Shown here: piece after piece, positions 31,360 to 42,237 of the stretch | Position numbering within the stretch: the first letter of the stretch is position 1 | How the letters are laid out: each line of letters starts with the position of its first letter | Assembly: GCA_028685185.1 (NCBI GenBank) | Contig: JAQUEK010000003.1 | Span: forward strand, 1 to 64,000 | Direction: 5' to 3' | Length of the DNA: 64,000 bases | DNA from: Candidatus Altimarinota bacterium | GTDB taxonomy: Bacteria; Patescibacteriota; Gracilibacteria; BD1-5; UBA2023 | Translations under genes and position numbers: made by a program | Notes under the pieces: generated by a model | Database searches by the model: none | Seen by the model: the letters and a program-made list of their open reading frames with translations, nothing else | Told to the model about the DNA's origin: nothing

Positions 31360-31434
31360 TGGTACAGCCGACAGGGATCGAACCTGTATCACAGCCTTCG
31401 CAGGGCCATATTCTATCCGTTGAACTACGGCTGC
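31360..31434 (-). tRNA. tRNA-Arg (GCG)
   Basis: The cloverleaf is complete: acceptor GCAGCCG/CGGCTGT, D stem GTTC/GAAT, anticodon stem TGGCC/GGCTG with loop CTGCGAA (anticodon GCG), T stem ACAGG/CCTGT with loop TTCGATC, discriminator A and encoded CCA. Most bacteria read CGN codons with an ACG tRNA edited to ICG; a G34 version is unusual. Confidence 0.9.
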
Positions 31435-31440
31435 ATAAAT

Positions 31441-31463
31441 AAAACCTGGCTAGGCCAGGTTTT
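31441..31463 (-). terminator. terminator after the basic protein gene
   Basis: AAAACCTGGC and GCCAGGTTTT form a 10-bp stem with a TAG loop, just past the stop at 31469 and before tRNA-Arg. Confidence 0.85.
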
Positions 31464-31468
31464 ATGGT

Positions 31469-31807
31469 TTATTTCGCTCTTGGCATTCAGTAGAAATCAA
31501 GTCATTTCGCATCTGTCATGGATTTTGTGAAGAAATTCTTTTTCTTTCATTTCACGAAAAACCCTCTGTCATCGATCAATCCTATTTCCATAAGATAATT
31601 AGGATCCTTGTTGTTCAATTTTTTCTTTGGGAAATTCTGCTTGTTTTCGTAATAATGTCTTCTTTGTTTGAAGCTTGTATTTTTTCTTGTTTGAGCATTT
31701 TCATTACCAGTAAAAACAGCCATAGCAGATTTCTTGTTCTTAGCCATTTTTCTGGATGCTGCTTGCTTTTTTACGATACTACCTTTTAGTCCGTGTTTAT
31801 TTGCCAT
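31469..31807 (-). CDS. small basic protein, 112 aa, ribosome-like composition
   Basis: A strongly basic protein (MANKHGLKGSIVKKQ, then KQRRHYYENKQNFPKKKL). The composition and N-terminus look like a ribosomal or RNA-binding protein, but I cannot assign a family. Glycines before residue 85 use GGN, while the last three use UGA. It lies directly downstream of tRNA-Gly(UCA) on the same strand and ends at a strong terminator, so the tRNA and this gene may be co-transcribed. Confidence 0.65.
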
Positions 31808-31866
31808 AGTTGGTAATATTATTAATAAAAAATAAGTAGGAAGAAGAAAAAAGAAAGAAGTTTACC

Positions 31867-31897
<31 letters not shown>

Positions 31898-31907
31898 TTT
31901 ATCAAAT

Positions 31908-31986
31908 TGGAGCGGGGGATGAGGTTTGAACTCACACACCCAAGGGTTGAAGCCTTAGTACACTCACTCTTTTATGTTACCCCCGC
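31908..31986 (-). tRNA. tRNA-Gly (UCA), reads UGA as glycine
   Basis: Acceptor GCGGGGG/CCCCCGC, T stem GTGAG/CTCAT with loop TTCAAAC, encoded CCA. The anticodon loop CTTCAAC gives UCA, closed by TAAGG/CCTTG (a sixth pair, C-G, is possible). G1-C72, C2-G71 and discriminator U73 are known GlyRS identity features, and C35 is kept. The D arm is atypical: weak stem and no GG in the loop. Total 79 bases. This is the tRNA that makes the recoding in this window work. Confidence 0.88.
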
Positions 31987-32047
31987 AATTTGTGAGCACA
32001 TTTTATAAAAAAAGTTCCTTTTGTCAAAAAAATTTGCTCACATTTTT

Positions 32048-33688
32048 TTATTTGAAATTTTCGTACAGGCTTTTTATCTGCGAATCGGTCCTGCTATTAT
32101 AGAATTCCACGAAGTTATCTATTCATGGATAATCATTATTTCTGTACAGTTCTTCTATCTCATTAAGAAGATAAAACAATTCCTGCAGGAAATTTTTGAA
32201 GCTCACCACAGTTCTTTTCTCATCGTCTGAATTGAAATCCATAGAATTGCTCTTTTCATCGTATGATAACAATCAGTTTGTTTGAAGATGATGAAGGAGA
32301 ACTTTTGCCGTAAGGAGATATTTCCTGTTTCAATCATTATCAAGTCTTGATAGATATCTTGTGAAATCGAGAGTAAATGTCTTAAGTATGACTTTTATCT
32401 CTGAAACCGGCAATAATTCCTTATTCCTAACATGCCTATCATACAGATGAAGCCAGTAGAACAGACTTGCTTTGGTTTCCTCTACTTCAGAATCCATTCT
32501 CGCTCAGAATGCATTATGTCAGTATTCGTGATAATTTGTCTCTTCAAGCGCTCATGATACGATCCTGCTCTTATCTTTCTTCAGCTCGTTCTCATCCATA
32601 TTGAATATCTTTGCCATCTTCGGACTATATTCATCAAAGAATTTGCTGAAGTTTCATTTTATGGTGAATATAAAATTTCAATGCTTATCCCTTAATTTAG
32701 GATCATTCGGGAAATTCTTCCCAAGATATTTCTTATATGAGAATTGTCACATCTCTATTATCGGCTCCACTTGGAATACAGTAACCCTATCCATTCAAAA
32801 TCATTCTCCATAGTATTTCTTCGCAAGTCATTCGAAAACCCTAGGGTCCAAATCTATCTTTTGCCTGAACATGATTGAAAACTCAGGATCTACGAAATTC
32901 TTATGAAGATAATTCTCCATAGGGCCTATGAATGCCATATCTCATTTTCAAAGCCATGAATTGACCTCATTAATCTCAGCCCCAACCCAATCGTCATATT
33001 CGTATGATCATTTGAAGCAAAGGGTTATGACTTTTCTCAGATATGCTCTAAGCTCGGGATTTTTGATATTGTCGAGGCTGCTATATGATATATTACTTCT
33101 TTCAAGCACTCACATGTAAGACTCAGGTTCTGATTTTTCAGGTATGCCGTAATATAGGGCATCTCAAAAGTCCTTTCCCTTCACATGCTCTATAGAATCG
33201 ACATATGTCTTGTACATGCTGTCGAAAAAATCGACTACTCAGCTTTCCAATACAGATTTTATATCCATTGCATTGATACCGGAAAAGTTCAATCATCAGT
33301 TATCGATAACAGAAAGCATCAAACGCATATATATCCTTTTCTTTTCATCGATAAGGCTTGTCAGCATATTTATATCTATCTTGCTTTGCATTGGATCGGA
33401 TGAATCTGTCGTAAATGTCGATAGGTTTGCAGATTTCAGGCAATTCATGAACATCTCGGATCTGTTTGTGAGGGAATATTTCTCTATGACTATCCTGTTT
33501 ATTATGGAATTGACCTTATCGTTGAAATCTATCAGATCATCCATTGATCTGATGCTTACAGAACTCAAATCAAGAAGCTCATTGTTTCAAAGAGCTTTGC
33601 TTATGAGTCCACTAACCGCAGAAGTCATCGATTTCGCATCTGTTTCTCCTGTTTGTGAATGAATTTCTCTGGCTGTTGCAATTTTCAT
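32048..33688 (-). CDS. zinc metallopeptidase, M49-like
   Basis: A 546-aa soluble protein. NYHEYGHNAF near residues 386-395 holds an HExxH zinc site, and VEETKASLFYWLH about 15 residues later supplies a plausible third Glu ligand, recalling the HExxGH...EECRA arrangement of dipeptidyl peptidase III (M49). Family placement is tentative. No signal peptide, so a cytoplasmic peptidase is likely. It is monocistronic and divergent from elp3. Confidence 0.65.
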
Positions 33689-33811
33689 AAAAGTACTTAT
33701 TTAAGTATAATTTAATAATATATAATTATTTTGATTTAAAAGTCAATTAATTAATTATTTTTGATTTTTCATCGCCTTATATATAATGATTTTTTTAAGG
33801 AAAACATTAAG

Positions 33812-35509
33812 ATGGAAATAAACAGGATTGAAATAATAGACAGGATATTGGAAAATCTCGTTACTGATGAGAATATAGTCACAAAAGAGGATTTCCATAA
33901 GATCAAGAATATCATATATAAGGAATATAAGCTTCCCAATGCTATTTCTAGCATTGCTATGCTAGAACGTTATAATGAATTGGTGAAATCATGAACCTAT
34001 GATTATAGCATAAGGGTATTTAAGCTTTTAAGGAAAAGAGCGATAAGAAGCCTTTCTTGAGTTTCTGTGATATCCCTTCTGTCAAAACCTTGGACATGCC
34101 CTTGAAAATGCATCTATTGTCCGACCTATGATAATCTGCCGAAAAGCTATATCGCGAATGAACCAGCCGTAATGAGAGCCCTTCTGAATAAATTCGATCC
34201 GATAAGGCAGATCCAGAACCGGCTCAGATCGCTTGAAATAACATGACATAATATCGAGAAATGCGATGATAGGATAATAGGCTGAACATGGAGCTGTTAT
34301 CTTGAAAACTACAGGGAAGAATTCATAAAGGACCTTTTCGATGCACATAATACCTATACAGATTTGAGGGATAATATAATTTCGACCAATATAGAATCAG
34401 ATAAGTTTGCAGAGTTTCAGATAAGAGAATGATTCGAAATAAAAAAATCATGATCCTTGGAAGAGGCAAAAAAGAGGAATGAGACTGCGCTTTCAAGAGT
34501 CATCTGAATCGCTGTCGAGACTAGGCCGGATTTTATAAACGCAGATGAGATAAAGAGACTGAGAAAATATTGAATAACAAGAGTTGAGATAGGATATCAG
34601 ACAACCATTGATGAGATAAACGAACTGAATAAAAGATGACATTGAAACAAAGAAAGCATCGAAGCGACAAAATTGCTTAAAGATGCAGGATTCAAGGTTG
34701 TCGCCCATATAATGCCAAATCTTCTGGGTTCCACTAAGGAACTTGATTTGAAAAGCCTAAGGAAAGTTTTCAATGATTCCGATTTCAGACCTGATGAACT
34801 TAAGATATATCCTATGGTGGTCACTAACAACAGTGAATTGACTGAAATATGGAAATCCTGATGATTCATCCCATATGATGATGAGACGCTTATAGATCTT
34901 ATGTCGGATATGCAGGGCATGATTCCTGAATATGTAAGATTGAACCGTATGTATCGCGACATACCTGCAGCAGACATTTTGGCATGATCACATTTAGCGA
35001 ATCTTCGCCAGATAGTAGATGAGAGAATGAAGCTGAAAGGATTGATAAGAAAGGATATTTCAGCTAGAGAGATAAGATTAAAGGAAAACGATCCGCTCAG
35101 CGCTATTCTTGATATCACTGAATATGAGGCTTCATGAGGAATGGAATATTATCTTCAGTTCATAGATCCTGTCGACAGGACCATCTTTTCCCAGTTAAGG
35201 CTTAGGGTTCCGTCACAGATTTTCACAAAAGAGAAGCATTTCATCGATGAACTTCAGGATTCTGCGATAATAAGGGAAGTCCATACATATTGAGATCAGC
35301 TGAAAGTTTGAGAGAAGCCTGATTGAACAGGGCAACATCTGTGATTCTGAAAACGCCTTACAGCAAAAGCAGAGGAGATTATAAGGGAAAAATATCCGCA
35401 AATAAAAAAAATGTCAGTAATAAGCTGAGTCTGAGTACGATGATATTATAAGAAAATCTGATACAGCCTGGATGGCGAATATATGGTCAAGCAGCTGTAT
35501 GAGATATAA
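33812..35509 (+). CDS. elp3: Elp3-family tRNA-modifying radical SAM/acetyltransferase
   Basis: A 565-aa protein with both Elp3 halves. The radical SAM domain has the CxxxCxxC cluster C96PGKC100IYC103, and the GNAT domain near residue 500 has GTGQHLGFGKRL. Elp3 starts carboxymethyl-type modification of U34 in tRNA anticodons. In UGA-recoding organisms wobble U34 modification could matter for the UCA tRNA, which is inference. ATG 33812 is preferred over a TTG upstream. It overlaps the next gene by 11 bp. Confidence 0.9.
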
Positions 35510-36206
35510 AGCCAGCCTTCATCTTCATTCGAAAGAGGATTTCATGGACTGAAAGATAATCGACTATGATATATTTGAGCTTATTGATGAGGCAAAAAAC
35601 AAGGATTTTGATATTCTGGCTCTGACATGCCATGAGAAATTCATATTTTCAGAGGAATACAGGGAATATGCCATGAAAAAATGAATCCTTCTTATTCCAT
35701 GAATTGAGCTTGCTCTGAATAAGACATTTTTCACTCAGGAACATATGCTTGTTCTGAATTGCGACAAGTCAGCAGAAACGATAAAAGATTTCAAGGATCT
35801 TGAAAAATATAAGCAAGAAAATCCATCTTGCTTTATCATAGCACCTCATCCTGGTTTTGATATCTTCAATTCCATTTCATTTAAGAATCTTATCCTTCAT
35901 ATTGATATTTTTGATGCGATCGAACATTCATGGTGCTATTCGGATTTGTGGAACAAAAACAAGGAAGCGATAAAGATAGCGCAAATATCAGATAAGCCCA
36001 TGATATCGACTTCAGATGTCCATTTCCTATGATTGCTAGATATGGATTATGCGATAATCGAAAGCGATTCTCTGGAAATAGGGGATATATTCGAAAACAT
36101 AAGGAATAAAAGATTTGAAAACATGACAAAGGAAAAACCTTTCCTAATGATAACGAAAACGGTCTTTACGATGTTTTGGAGGACTTTTTTCAGGAAAAAA
36201 AGATAA
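35499..36206 (+). CDS. PHP-domain phosphoesterase
   Basis: A 235-aa PHP protein. SLHLHSKEDFMD (residues 6-17) carries the HxH metal motif, LALTCHEKF the second, IPGIELAL the conserved Glu, APHPG the third histidine and STSDVHFL the final D-x-H. PHP enzymes hydrolyse phosphoesters (histidinol phosphate, nucleotides, RNA ends); the substrate cannot be named. It is coupled by overlap to elp3. Confidence 0.85.
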
Positions 36207-36262
36207 AACTGGATATTTGAATTCACTTTAATCAATCTGTCTATTGATTTCAAATATTTCAA

Positions 36263-36300
36263 GAAACAAAAAAACATCGCATGCGATGTTTTTTTGTTTC
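36263..36300. terminator. 38-bp perfect palindrome, two-way terminator
   Basis: GAAAC, seven A, then CATCGCATGCGATG and the mirror half, between the PHP gene (+) and grpE (-). Confidence 0.9.
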
Positions 36301-36311
36301 TTATCTGGAGA

Positions 36312-36881
36312 TTATTCCTGTCAGTTTCAGACAATGACTTTAGCATGCCTGATGACTTTATCTCACATCTTGTATCATTTTTCGAATTCCTGTATTATTA
36401 TGCCTTCTTTTCATGGAAGCTGGCTCATAACCTCATGAAGCTCTACATCAAGCTCATTTCATATAGAATCGAAAGATCTGATTCAGAGGTTTTCAAGTGT
36501 TTTGATTATTCCTGAATATGTCGATTTCACTCATTCGAAAACAGAATTTCCTTGAAGATCCTCAGGAGTTCATGTGATTATCCTATCAAGATTATCCACA
36601 AACGGCAATATCCTCAAGATTACATTTGAAGTTATATATGTTCACATATCCTGCTTATCCCTTTCAACCCTTCTTAAGAGGTTCTGGTAATCAGCCTGTG
36701 CTCTGGCGAGTGAATCCTTGGAAGAATTAAGCTCTTCGGTAACTTTTGAGAAATCCATATCAAGCTCTTCTTTTCTTTCATTGAATTCATTTTCCTCAAG
36801 ATCCCTTATCTCGTTTTCAATGGAATCGAAATCAGAATTTTCAGGAGTTTCACAATTTTGGTTTTCGTCTTTTGTTGTCAT
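36312..36881 (-). CDS. grpE: nucleotide exchange factor GrpE
   Basis: A 189-aa GrpE. A long acidic coiled coil (residues 15-80) is followed by the conserved ARAQADYQNLLRRVERDKQ and the beta domain with VELHEVMSQLPGKEGII and GYKMGDKVIRHAKVIVGNG. It ejects ADP from DnaK. dnaK is 20 kb away on the other strand, so the usual cluster is broken. No CIRCE is visible upstream; the gap holds the terminator of the upstream gene. Confidence 0.95.
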
Positions 36882-36912
36882 AAAAAATATGTAGCGTTAA
36901 AATATATTTATT

Positions 36913-36937
36913 AAAAATGCTCCAGCGGAACATTTTT
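36913..36937 (-). terminator. hairpin after the YtxH-like gene
   Basis: AAAAATGCTCC pairs with GGAACATTTTT with one mismatch, followed by T on the minus strand. Confidence 0.6.
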
Positions 36938-36951
36938 AAATCAAGGGGGGA

Positions 36952-37434
36952 TTATTTTTTTATCTTTTTCTTCGTATCCTTATAGGTTTCCTCTATTTTT
37001 CCCTTTGATTCATCCACAACTTCCATTATGATATCCTTAACTTCATGGTACAAGTCTCAAGCCTGCTTCTTTATATTCTCTATGTAATCCATCCTTTTTT
37101 CATAGACTGCAGATAATTCCTTCTCGATATCATCTTTTTTAGTTATTCATTTATCTTTCAATTCTTCGATGAATTTTTCAGCCTCAAGCCTGAAGCTTTC
37201 GACTTCTTTGGAAATCTTTTCCTTATATTCGTTCAAAATCTTCTTATTTTCCTCAGTAGACAGATTATCATTTAGATAGTTGAAAAGATCTTTATGAACC
37301 TGCACTATATCGGATTTGAGCTCTTCGAATTTACTATCGAATTTCTTCTTCTTATCCTTCTTGATAAATTTCGTAGCAATCAGTATTCAAGCCAGATATC
37401 CGACTCATAACATGCATAAGTTCCTGTTTCTCAT
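36952..37434 (-). CDS. YtxH-like anchored coiled-coil protein
   Basis: A 160-aa protein. One Gly-rich N-terminal membrane segment (MLGVGYLAGILIATKFI, residues 8-24) is followed by a long Lys/Glu helix. This is the layout of YtxH-type general stress or envelope proteins, a low-complexity family. It is upstream of grpE on the same strand with a terminator between. Confidence 0.65.
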
Positions 37435-37562
37435 ATTAAAAAGATTAAAAAGTAGTTAAAGCATTATATTTATTTTTTTCCCTTTTTCAAATTAACTCGT
37501 CTTTTTTGATTTAATTTCCAAAATATGATAGCATTGAAGTAATTATTTTTAATTAACCAATA

Positions 37563-38633
37563 ATGGCTAGCAGTAAAGATATAATCGAAAAATTCAAACT
37601 TCTCTTGACTGATATGATCAAGACTCAGATACCTGATATCCATATCTGCTCATGATTCGCACCATATATAAGAAAACATGACGGAAACATAGAATATCTA
37701 GAACAATATTGAACCATAGATAAGGAAGAGGTCTGATATATAATCGTTGAAATGATATGAGAAGATAGCTTCATGGAATTCAAAACGACGCTGGAAAAGG
37801 ATTTCTCATACTCTTTGAACGATGCGAAATTCAGGGTGAACATATTTCACGATTCGAGATGATATGCTATCGCGATAAGATATATCCCTGTCGATATCCC
37901 AAGCCTTGAGACCCTTAATATCACAAAGGAAGTGAAGGATCTGCTTCATAGATGAAAATGACTTATATTGGTGACATGACCTACATGAAGCTGAAAATCC
38001 ACCACATTGGCTTCAATGATACAATATATAAGCACTAATTTCAAGAAGCATATAATCACAATCGAAGACCCGATAGAATTCAATCTGAAAAGCAACAAAA
38101 GCCTTATTAACCAAAGAGAGATCTGAACTCATTCGGAATCGTTCGCTAAGGCAATCAAATCAGCGTTGCGTGAAGATCCTGATGTTGTAATGGTTTGAGA
38201 GATGAGGGATCCTGAAACAATAAGTGCAGCTCTTACATTGGCTGAAACATGACATTTGGTACTTTCCACCCTACATACTAATGATACGACCCAGACAATA
38301 GACCGTATAATCGATTCATTCCCGACCTGAGCGCAGAATCAGATACGGACTCAGCTTGCCATGAGCTTGAATTGAGTCGTGAGCCAGATCCTGTTGCCTA
38401 AGAAAGATTCGCCGAACAGGGTAGTGGCAAGGGAAATTCTTATAAACAACGATGCGGTCAAAAGTCTTATAATCTCATGAAACAACCACCAGCTATATAC
38501 GATAATCGAGCTTTCATCCCAGGAATGAATGATCCTTATGGATAAATATCTCCAATCTCTATATTCGAAATGACTTATCACGAAGGAAACATTCAACTCA
38601 AAGATAAGAGATAGGGACCTGACAAAAAAATAA
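37563..38633 (+). CDS. pilT: type IV pilus retraction ATPase PilT
   Basis: A 356-aa GSPII/secretion ATPase. Walker A TGPTGSGKST is near residue 140, the Asp box IEDPIEF near 175, Walker B EDPDVVMVGEMRDPE near 215, and the His box THTN-type LSTLHTND near 240. It powers pilus retraction. Other pilus genes are not adjacent; a cyclic-nucleotide-binding protein and a TraG-like ATPase follow, so it may serve a mixed surface apparatus. Confidence 0.93.
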
Positions 38634-38655
38634 CATTATAACTAATTACGGATAT

Positions 38656-39663
38656 ATGAGCGAAGAAGCTTTAAAATGAAACAAGAAAACCGAAAAGGAA
38701 TTGAAATGAAAGGAAAAAAGATCGTCTGAAATCAAAGGCGCTTTAAGTGATTTCAAGAATCAGATATGAATACAGAAGCAAAATCCTGTAATCGCCTATA
38801 TAGAAAAATTCGATGAATATTTCAAGAAGAACAAGAAACATCTGAAAAAATGAGAGGTTCTGTTTAGTCCTTGAATAGATCCGAATTTCTATATCGTGAA
38901 ATCATGAGCTTTGCTTATATTCAGTCATACTTCAGATTGAGATAAGAAAGAGATATGAAAAGTATATGAATGAGGATTTATTTGAGAATGAATAATCTTT
39001 TGAAGGAATCAGAAGGATGTCGAAGCTGTTTCTCTTGGATTCTCTGAAGTATTTTCTCTTACAGAAGAGGATTTAAAGGAATTCGAAAAGCAGAATCCGA
39101 GCGAGGCGATGGAAATCTATAAGCATATAATCGAGATAACAAATAAAAGGCTTTTGGATTCATGAAAAGAACTAGCTTCAATATATGATGCTACAAACAA
39201 ACTTACGGAACTATCGAAGCTATGAGAGAAATGATTCTTGAATGTAATGATGTATATAAAGAATCTGCTTTCAGCGGATTATATAATCTATGTCGAGAAT
39301 CATCCGGTAATCGATGGACTTTTCATCTATAAATACAACACTATATTAGAGAAGCTTTGAACGTTGAATAAGAAAGCATGAAGCGAAATCACCAAGGATT
39401 TGAATTGAATAATCACATCAAAGGATTTCTACAGGGAAAATCCGAACGACAACATTTTTGCCTTGCCTTTGAAGACCACGGATAAGCTGAAATGATATTT
39501 CATAATATGAAAACAGAATTCCATAACCGATAATGAGGTCAGGATATGAAACAACCTTTGATTTCTTATAGGATCTATAATAGAAAGCAATCAGGAAAAG
39601 ATAGAAAAAAAAGCTATGGAAATGAGAAAAAATGTTTTTGATAATAATACAAGTTCACTATAA
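38656..39663 (+). CDS. cyclic-nucleotide-binding domain protein
   Basis: A 335-aa protein. A charged N-terminal coil is followed by a cNMP-binding fold (LKKGEVLFSPGIDPNFYIVKSGALLIF near residues 74-100 and GGFIGEGIIFG near 115), then a helical linker and a GAF-like C-terminal half. No DNA-binding HTH is visible. It lies 22 bp after pilT, so it may regulate retraction in response to a nucleotide. Confidence 0.75.
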
Positions 39664-39736
39664 TAAAATGGTATTTGATTTAAAGTTTTTAGTCGTCTGA
39701 TTATAAGCTATAAATTGTAAACTATAAAAGCAATAA

Positions 39737-42142
39737 ATGGAAAAAGTAATTCTAGAGATAAGCGTCGACAGGAATAATGATAAATGAGTATATATCGCAG
39801 AACAAGTACTCAATATTTTTCATAATACCCTTGAGACAAATAAATACCTGTTCTGATATAAAAGATACAGGTCTCCTGAATTCACATTTGAAATAGCTAA
39901 CGTAAAATGAGCAATCCATTTTTTTTTCATAATAAATAGGGAATACAAGGATCTTCTCGAAAATCAGCTATATGCCCATTACCCTAATGTCGAGATAAAA
40001 GAAGTCGGTGATTATCTGGATATCACAAAGCCAAAATTCATCTGAAACCTTAAGCTGACAAACGATCATTATTTCCCTATAAAGACATATACCGATTTCA
40101 AAGAGGATATAGATCCATTTTCTTCGATAACAAGCTCATTGAACAAATGAACATCAAAGAATACCAGCTTCATACAAGTCAATTTCTCTCCTATCCATGA
40201 CGATACCTGGAAATATCAGAAAAGGATACAGACTGTATTGCTGAAAACCCCTAAATTCATCAAGAAGATATTATTATCTCCTTATTTTAAGTTCTTTAAG
40301 ATTCTTTTGCTGCCGATTTATTATTTTCTGCAATTGTTCGCTCTTCTTGTGAGCAATGAGAAGAAATGAAAAGAAAAGCCGTCAAAGGAAAAGGAAGCTG
40401 ATGCTACGATCATGAAAAAGCTTTCCTGATTCTGATATAAGACATCGATAAATATATGAGTTGAGACCGATAGCGAATTCGAGGCTAAGATAAATATAAA
40501 AGAAATGGTTACAGCGCTGAATTTCTTCTCCATCTCATGACAGAATTGATTCGAACTGGATAAGATAAGGAAAGATTCTGAAAATCTTATATTGAACAGA
40601 AAAAATGATAAGAAAATCATACTTAATAGCTGAGAATTGGCTGGACTTGTGCATTTGCCTACGTTATATGTTCAGACGCCATGAATAAATTGGATCACCA
40701 CAAAATCCCTAGAGCCACCTCAAAACCTGCCACTTCTGAATGAACATGAAGATATTTCACCGATGTGAACCACAAATTTCAGATGAGTTAAACTGGATTT
40801 CTGAATTCTTCCCGCAGATAGAGCAAGGCATATCTATATCATATGAAAAACATGAATGGGTAAATCCACCATACTTGAAAATATGATCTATGATGATGTC
40901 TGCAAATGAAAATGAGTCGCATTGATAGATCCGCATTGAGATCTTGCTGATACCCTTGTTTCAAACATACCGAAAAACAGGATAAATGATGTGATATTGT
41001 TCGATCCATCTGACTATAAGTATCCGATAGCATTCAACATGTTCGAAAATGTATCCAAAGAGCTCAGGCCATTGGTTGCATCCGGACTTATATGAATATT
41101 CAAGAAAATGTGGATAGATAGCTGGTGACCAAGGCTTGAACATATATTGAGGAACTGCATCCTTACATTGCTTGAGATTCCTGATGCTACGATCATGTCC
41201 ATACCTTTGATGCTTACAAATAAATCATATAGGGTAAAAGTGGTATCTAAAATCGAAGATCCTATCATAAAAAGATTCTGGGAACAGGAATTCGAGGTTC
41301 TTGATCCTAAACAGATGACAGAGGCGGTTTCGCCTATATTGAACAAAGTATGACAGTTCTTGTCTAATCCTATATTGAGGAATGTATTATGACAGCCGAA
41401 AAATCCGTTTTCTCTAAGGTGGATAATGGACAATAAGAAAATACTAATAGTGAATCTTTCAAAATGAAAGATATGAGAGGATTCGATGTGACTCCTATGA
41501 TCGATGATGGTTACGAAATTCCAGATTGATGCGATGTGAAGAGCAGATATCCCAGAAGATAAAAGAAAGGATTTTTATCTTTATGTAGATGAGTTCCAGA
41601 ATTTCGCCACAGACAGTTTTGCTACCATTCTATCAGAAGCAAGAAAATATAAGCTGAATCTGATAATGGCAAACCAATACATAGAGCAGATGAACGATCA
41701 GGTGAGATGAGCCATATTCTGAAATGTATGAAGCATTGTCAGCTTTCAGGTATGACCCGATGATGCGACGAAACTCGCGAATTCAATATGAGATGACAAT
41801 ACCATAAGCACTACAGACCTGATGAACATAAGGAAGTATGATATCTATACGAAGCTTCTTATCGATTGAATGCCAGCACGTGTTTTCAGCGCCACAACAT
41901 TTCCTCCTATAAAGGCAAAATCAACCATCGATGAATGAAGGAAGAATACGGTATTGAAGGTTAGCAGGGAGAAATATGCTAAACCGGTCGAATTCGTAGA
42001 AAAGAAAATCATAGATTTCAATAAGAAGATAATTGAAGAGGAGAAAAAATACAAAGCATCAGTGGAAGCCTTTAAGGAAAAAATCAAGGAAGAGAAAAAG
42101 AAAAAAGCCGATGATGAAAGAAATCAAAATTTGCAAAAATAG
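39737..42142 (+). CDS. HerA/TraG-type secretion ATPase
   Basis: An 801-aa protein. An N-terminal beta/alpha region and a membrane segment near residues 190-205 precede the motor domain. Walker A IGKTGMGKST is at 369-378, LIDPHGDLADTL follows, and Walker B FYLYVDEFQNF is near residue 620; LIMANQYIEQM is the TraM-recognition/AAA_10 type sensor motif. The C-terminus is a Lys/Glu coiled coil. It resembles T4SS coupling or VirB4-like motors that pump DNA or proteins. Possible partner of the VirB2-like proteins at 49-50.7 kb. Confidence 0.85.
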
Positions 42143-42156
42143 AAAAGGTGAATAAT

Positions 42157-42209
42157 ATGAGCGGGTATGTTTTTGTGGAAATAAGGCTCATCCCATCTTT
42201 ACAAAAACA
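42157..42209 (+). promoter_or_regulatory. structured leader before hsp20, pseudoknot-like
   Basis: ATGAGC (42157-42162) pairs with GCTCAT (42186-42191), and the GGG right after the first arm pairs with the CCC right after the second, an H-type pseudoknot. The loop segment TGTTTTTGT can instead pair with ACAAAAACA (42201-42209). Two mutually exclusive folds in a heat-shock leader suggest a switch or thermometer. Confidence 0.4.
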
Positions 42210-42237
42210 AAAATTATAATTCTAATTTTTTCAAGAT

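Noticed and set aside
34597-35118. 173-codon minus-strand ORF
   Set aside because: Antisense to elp3; no independent signal.
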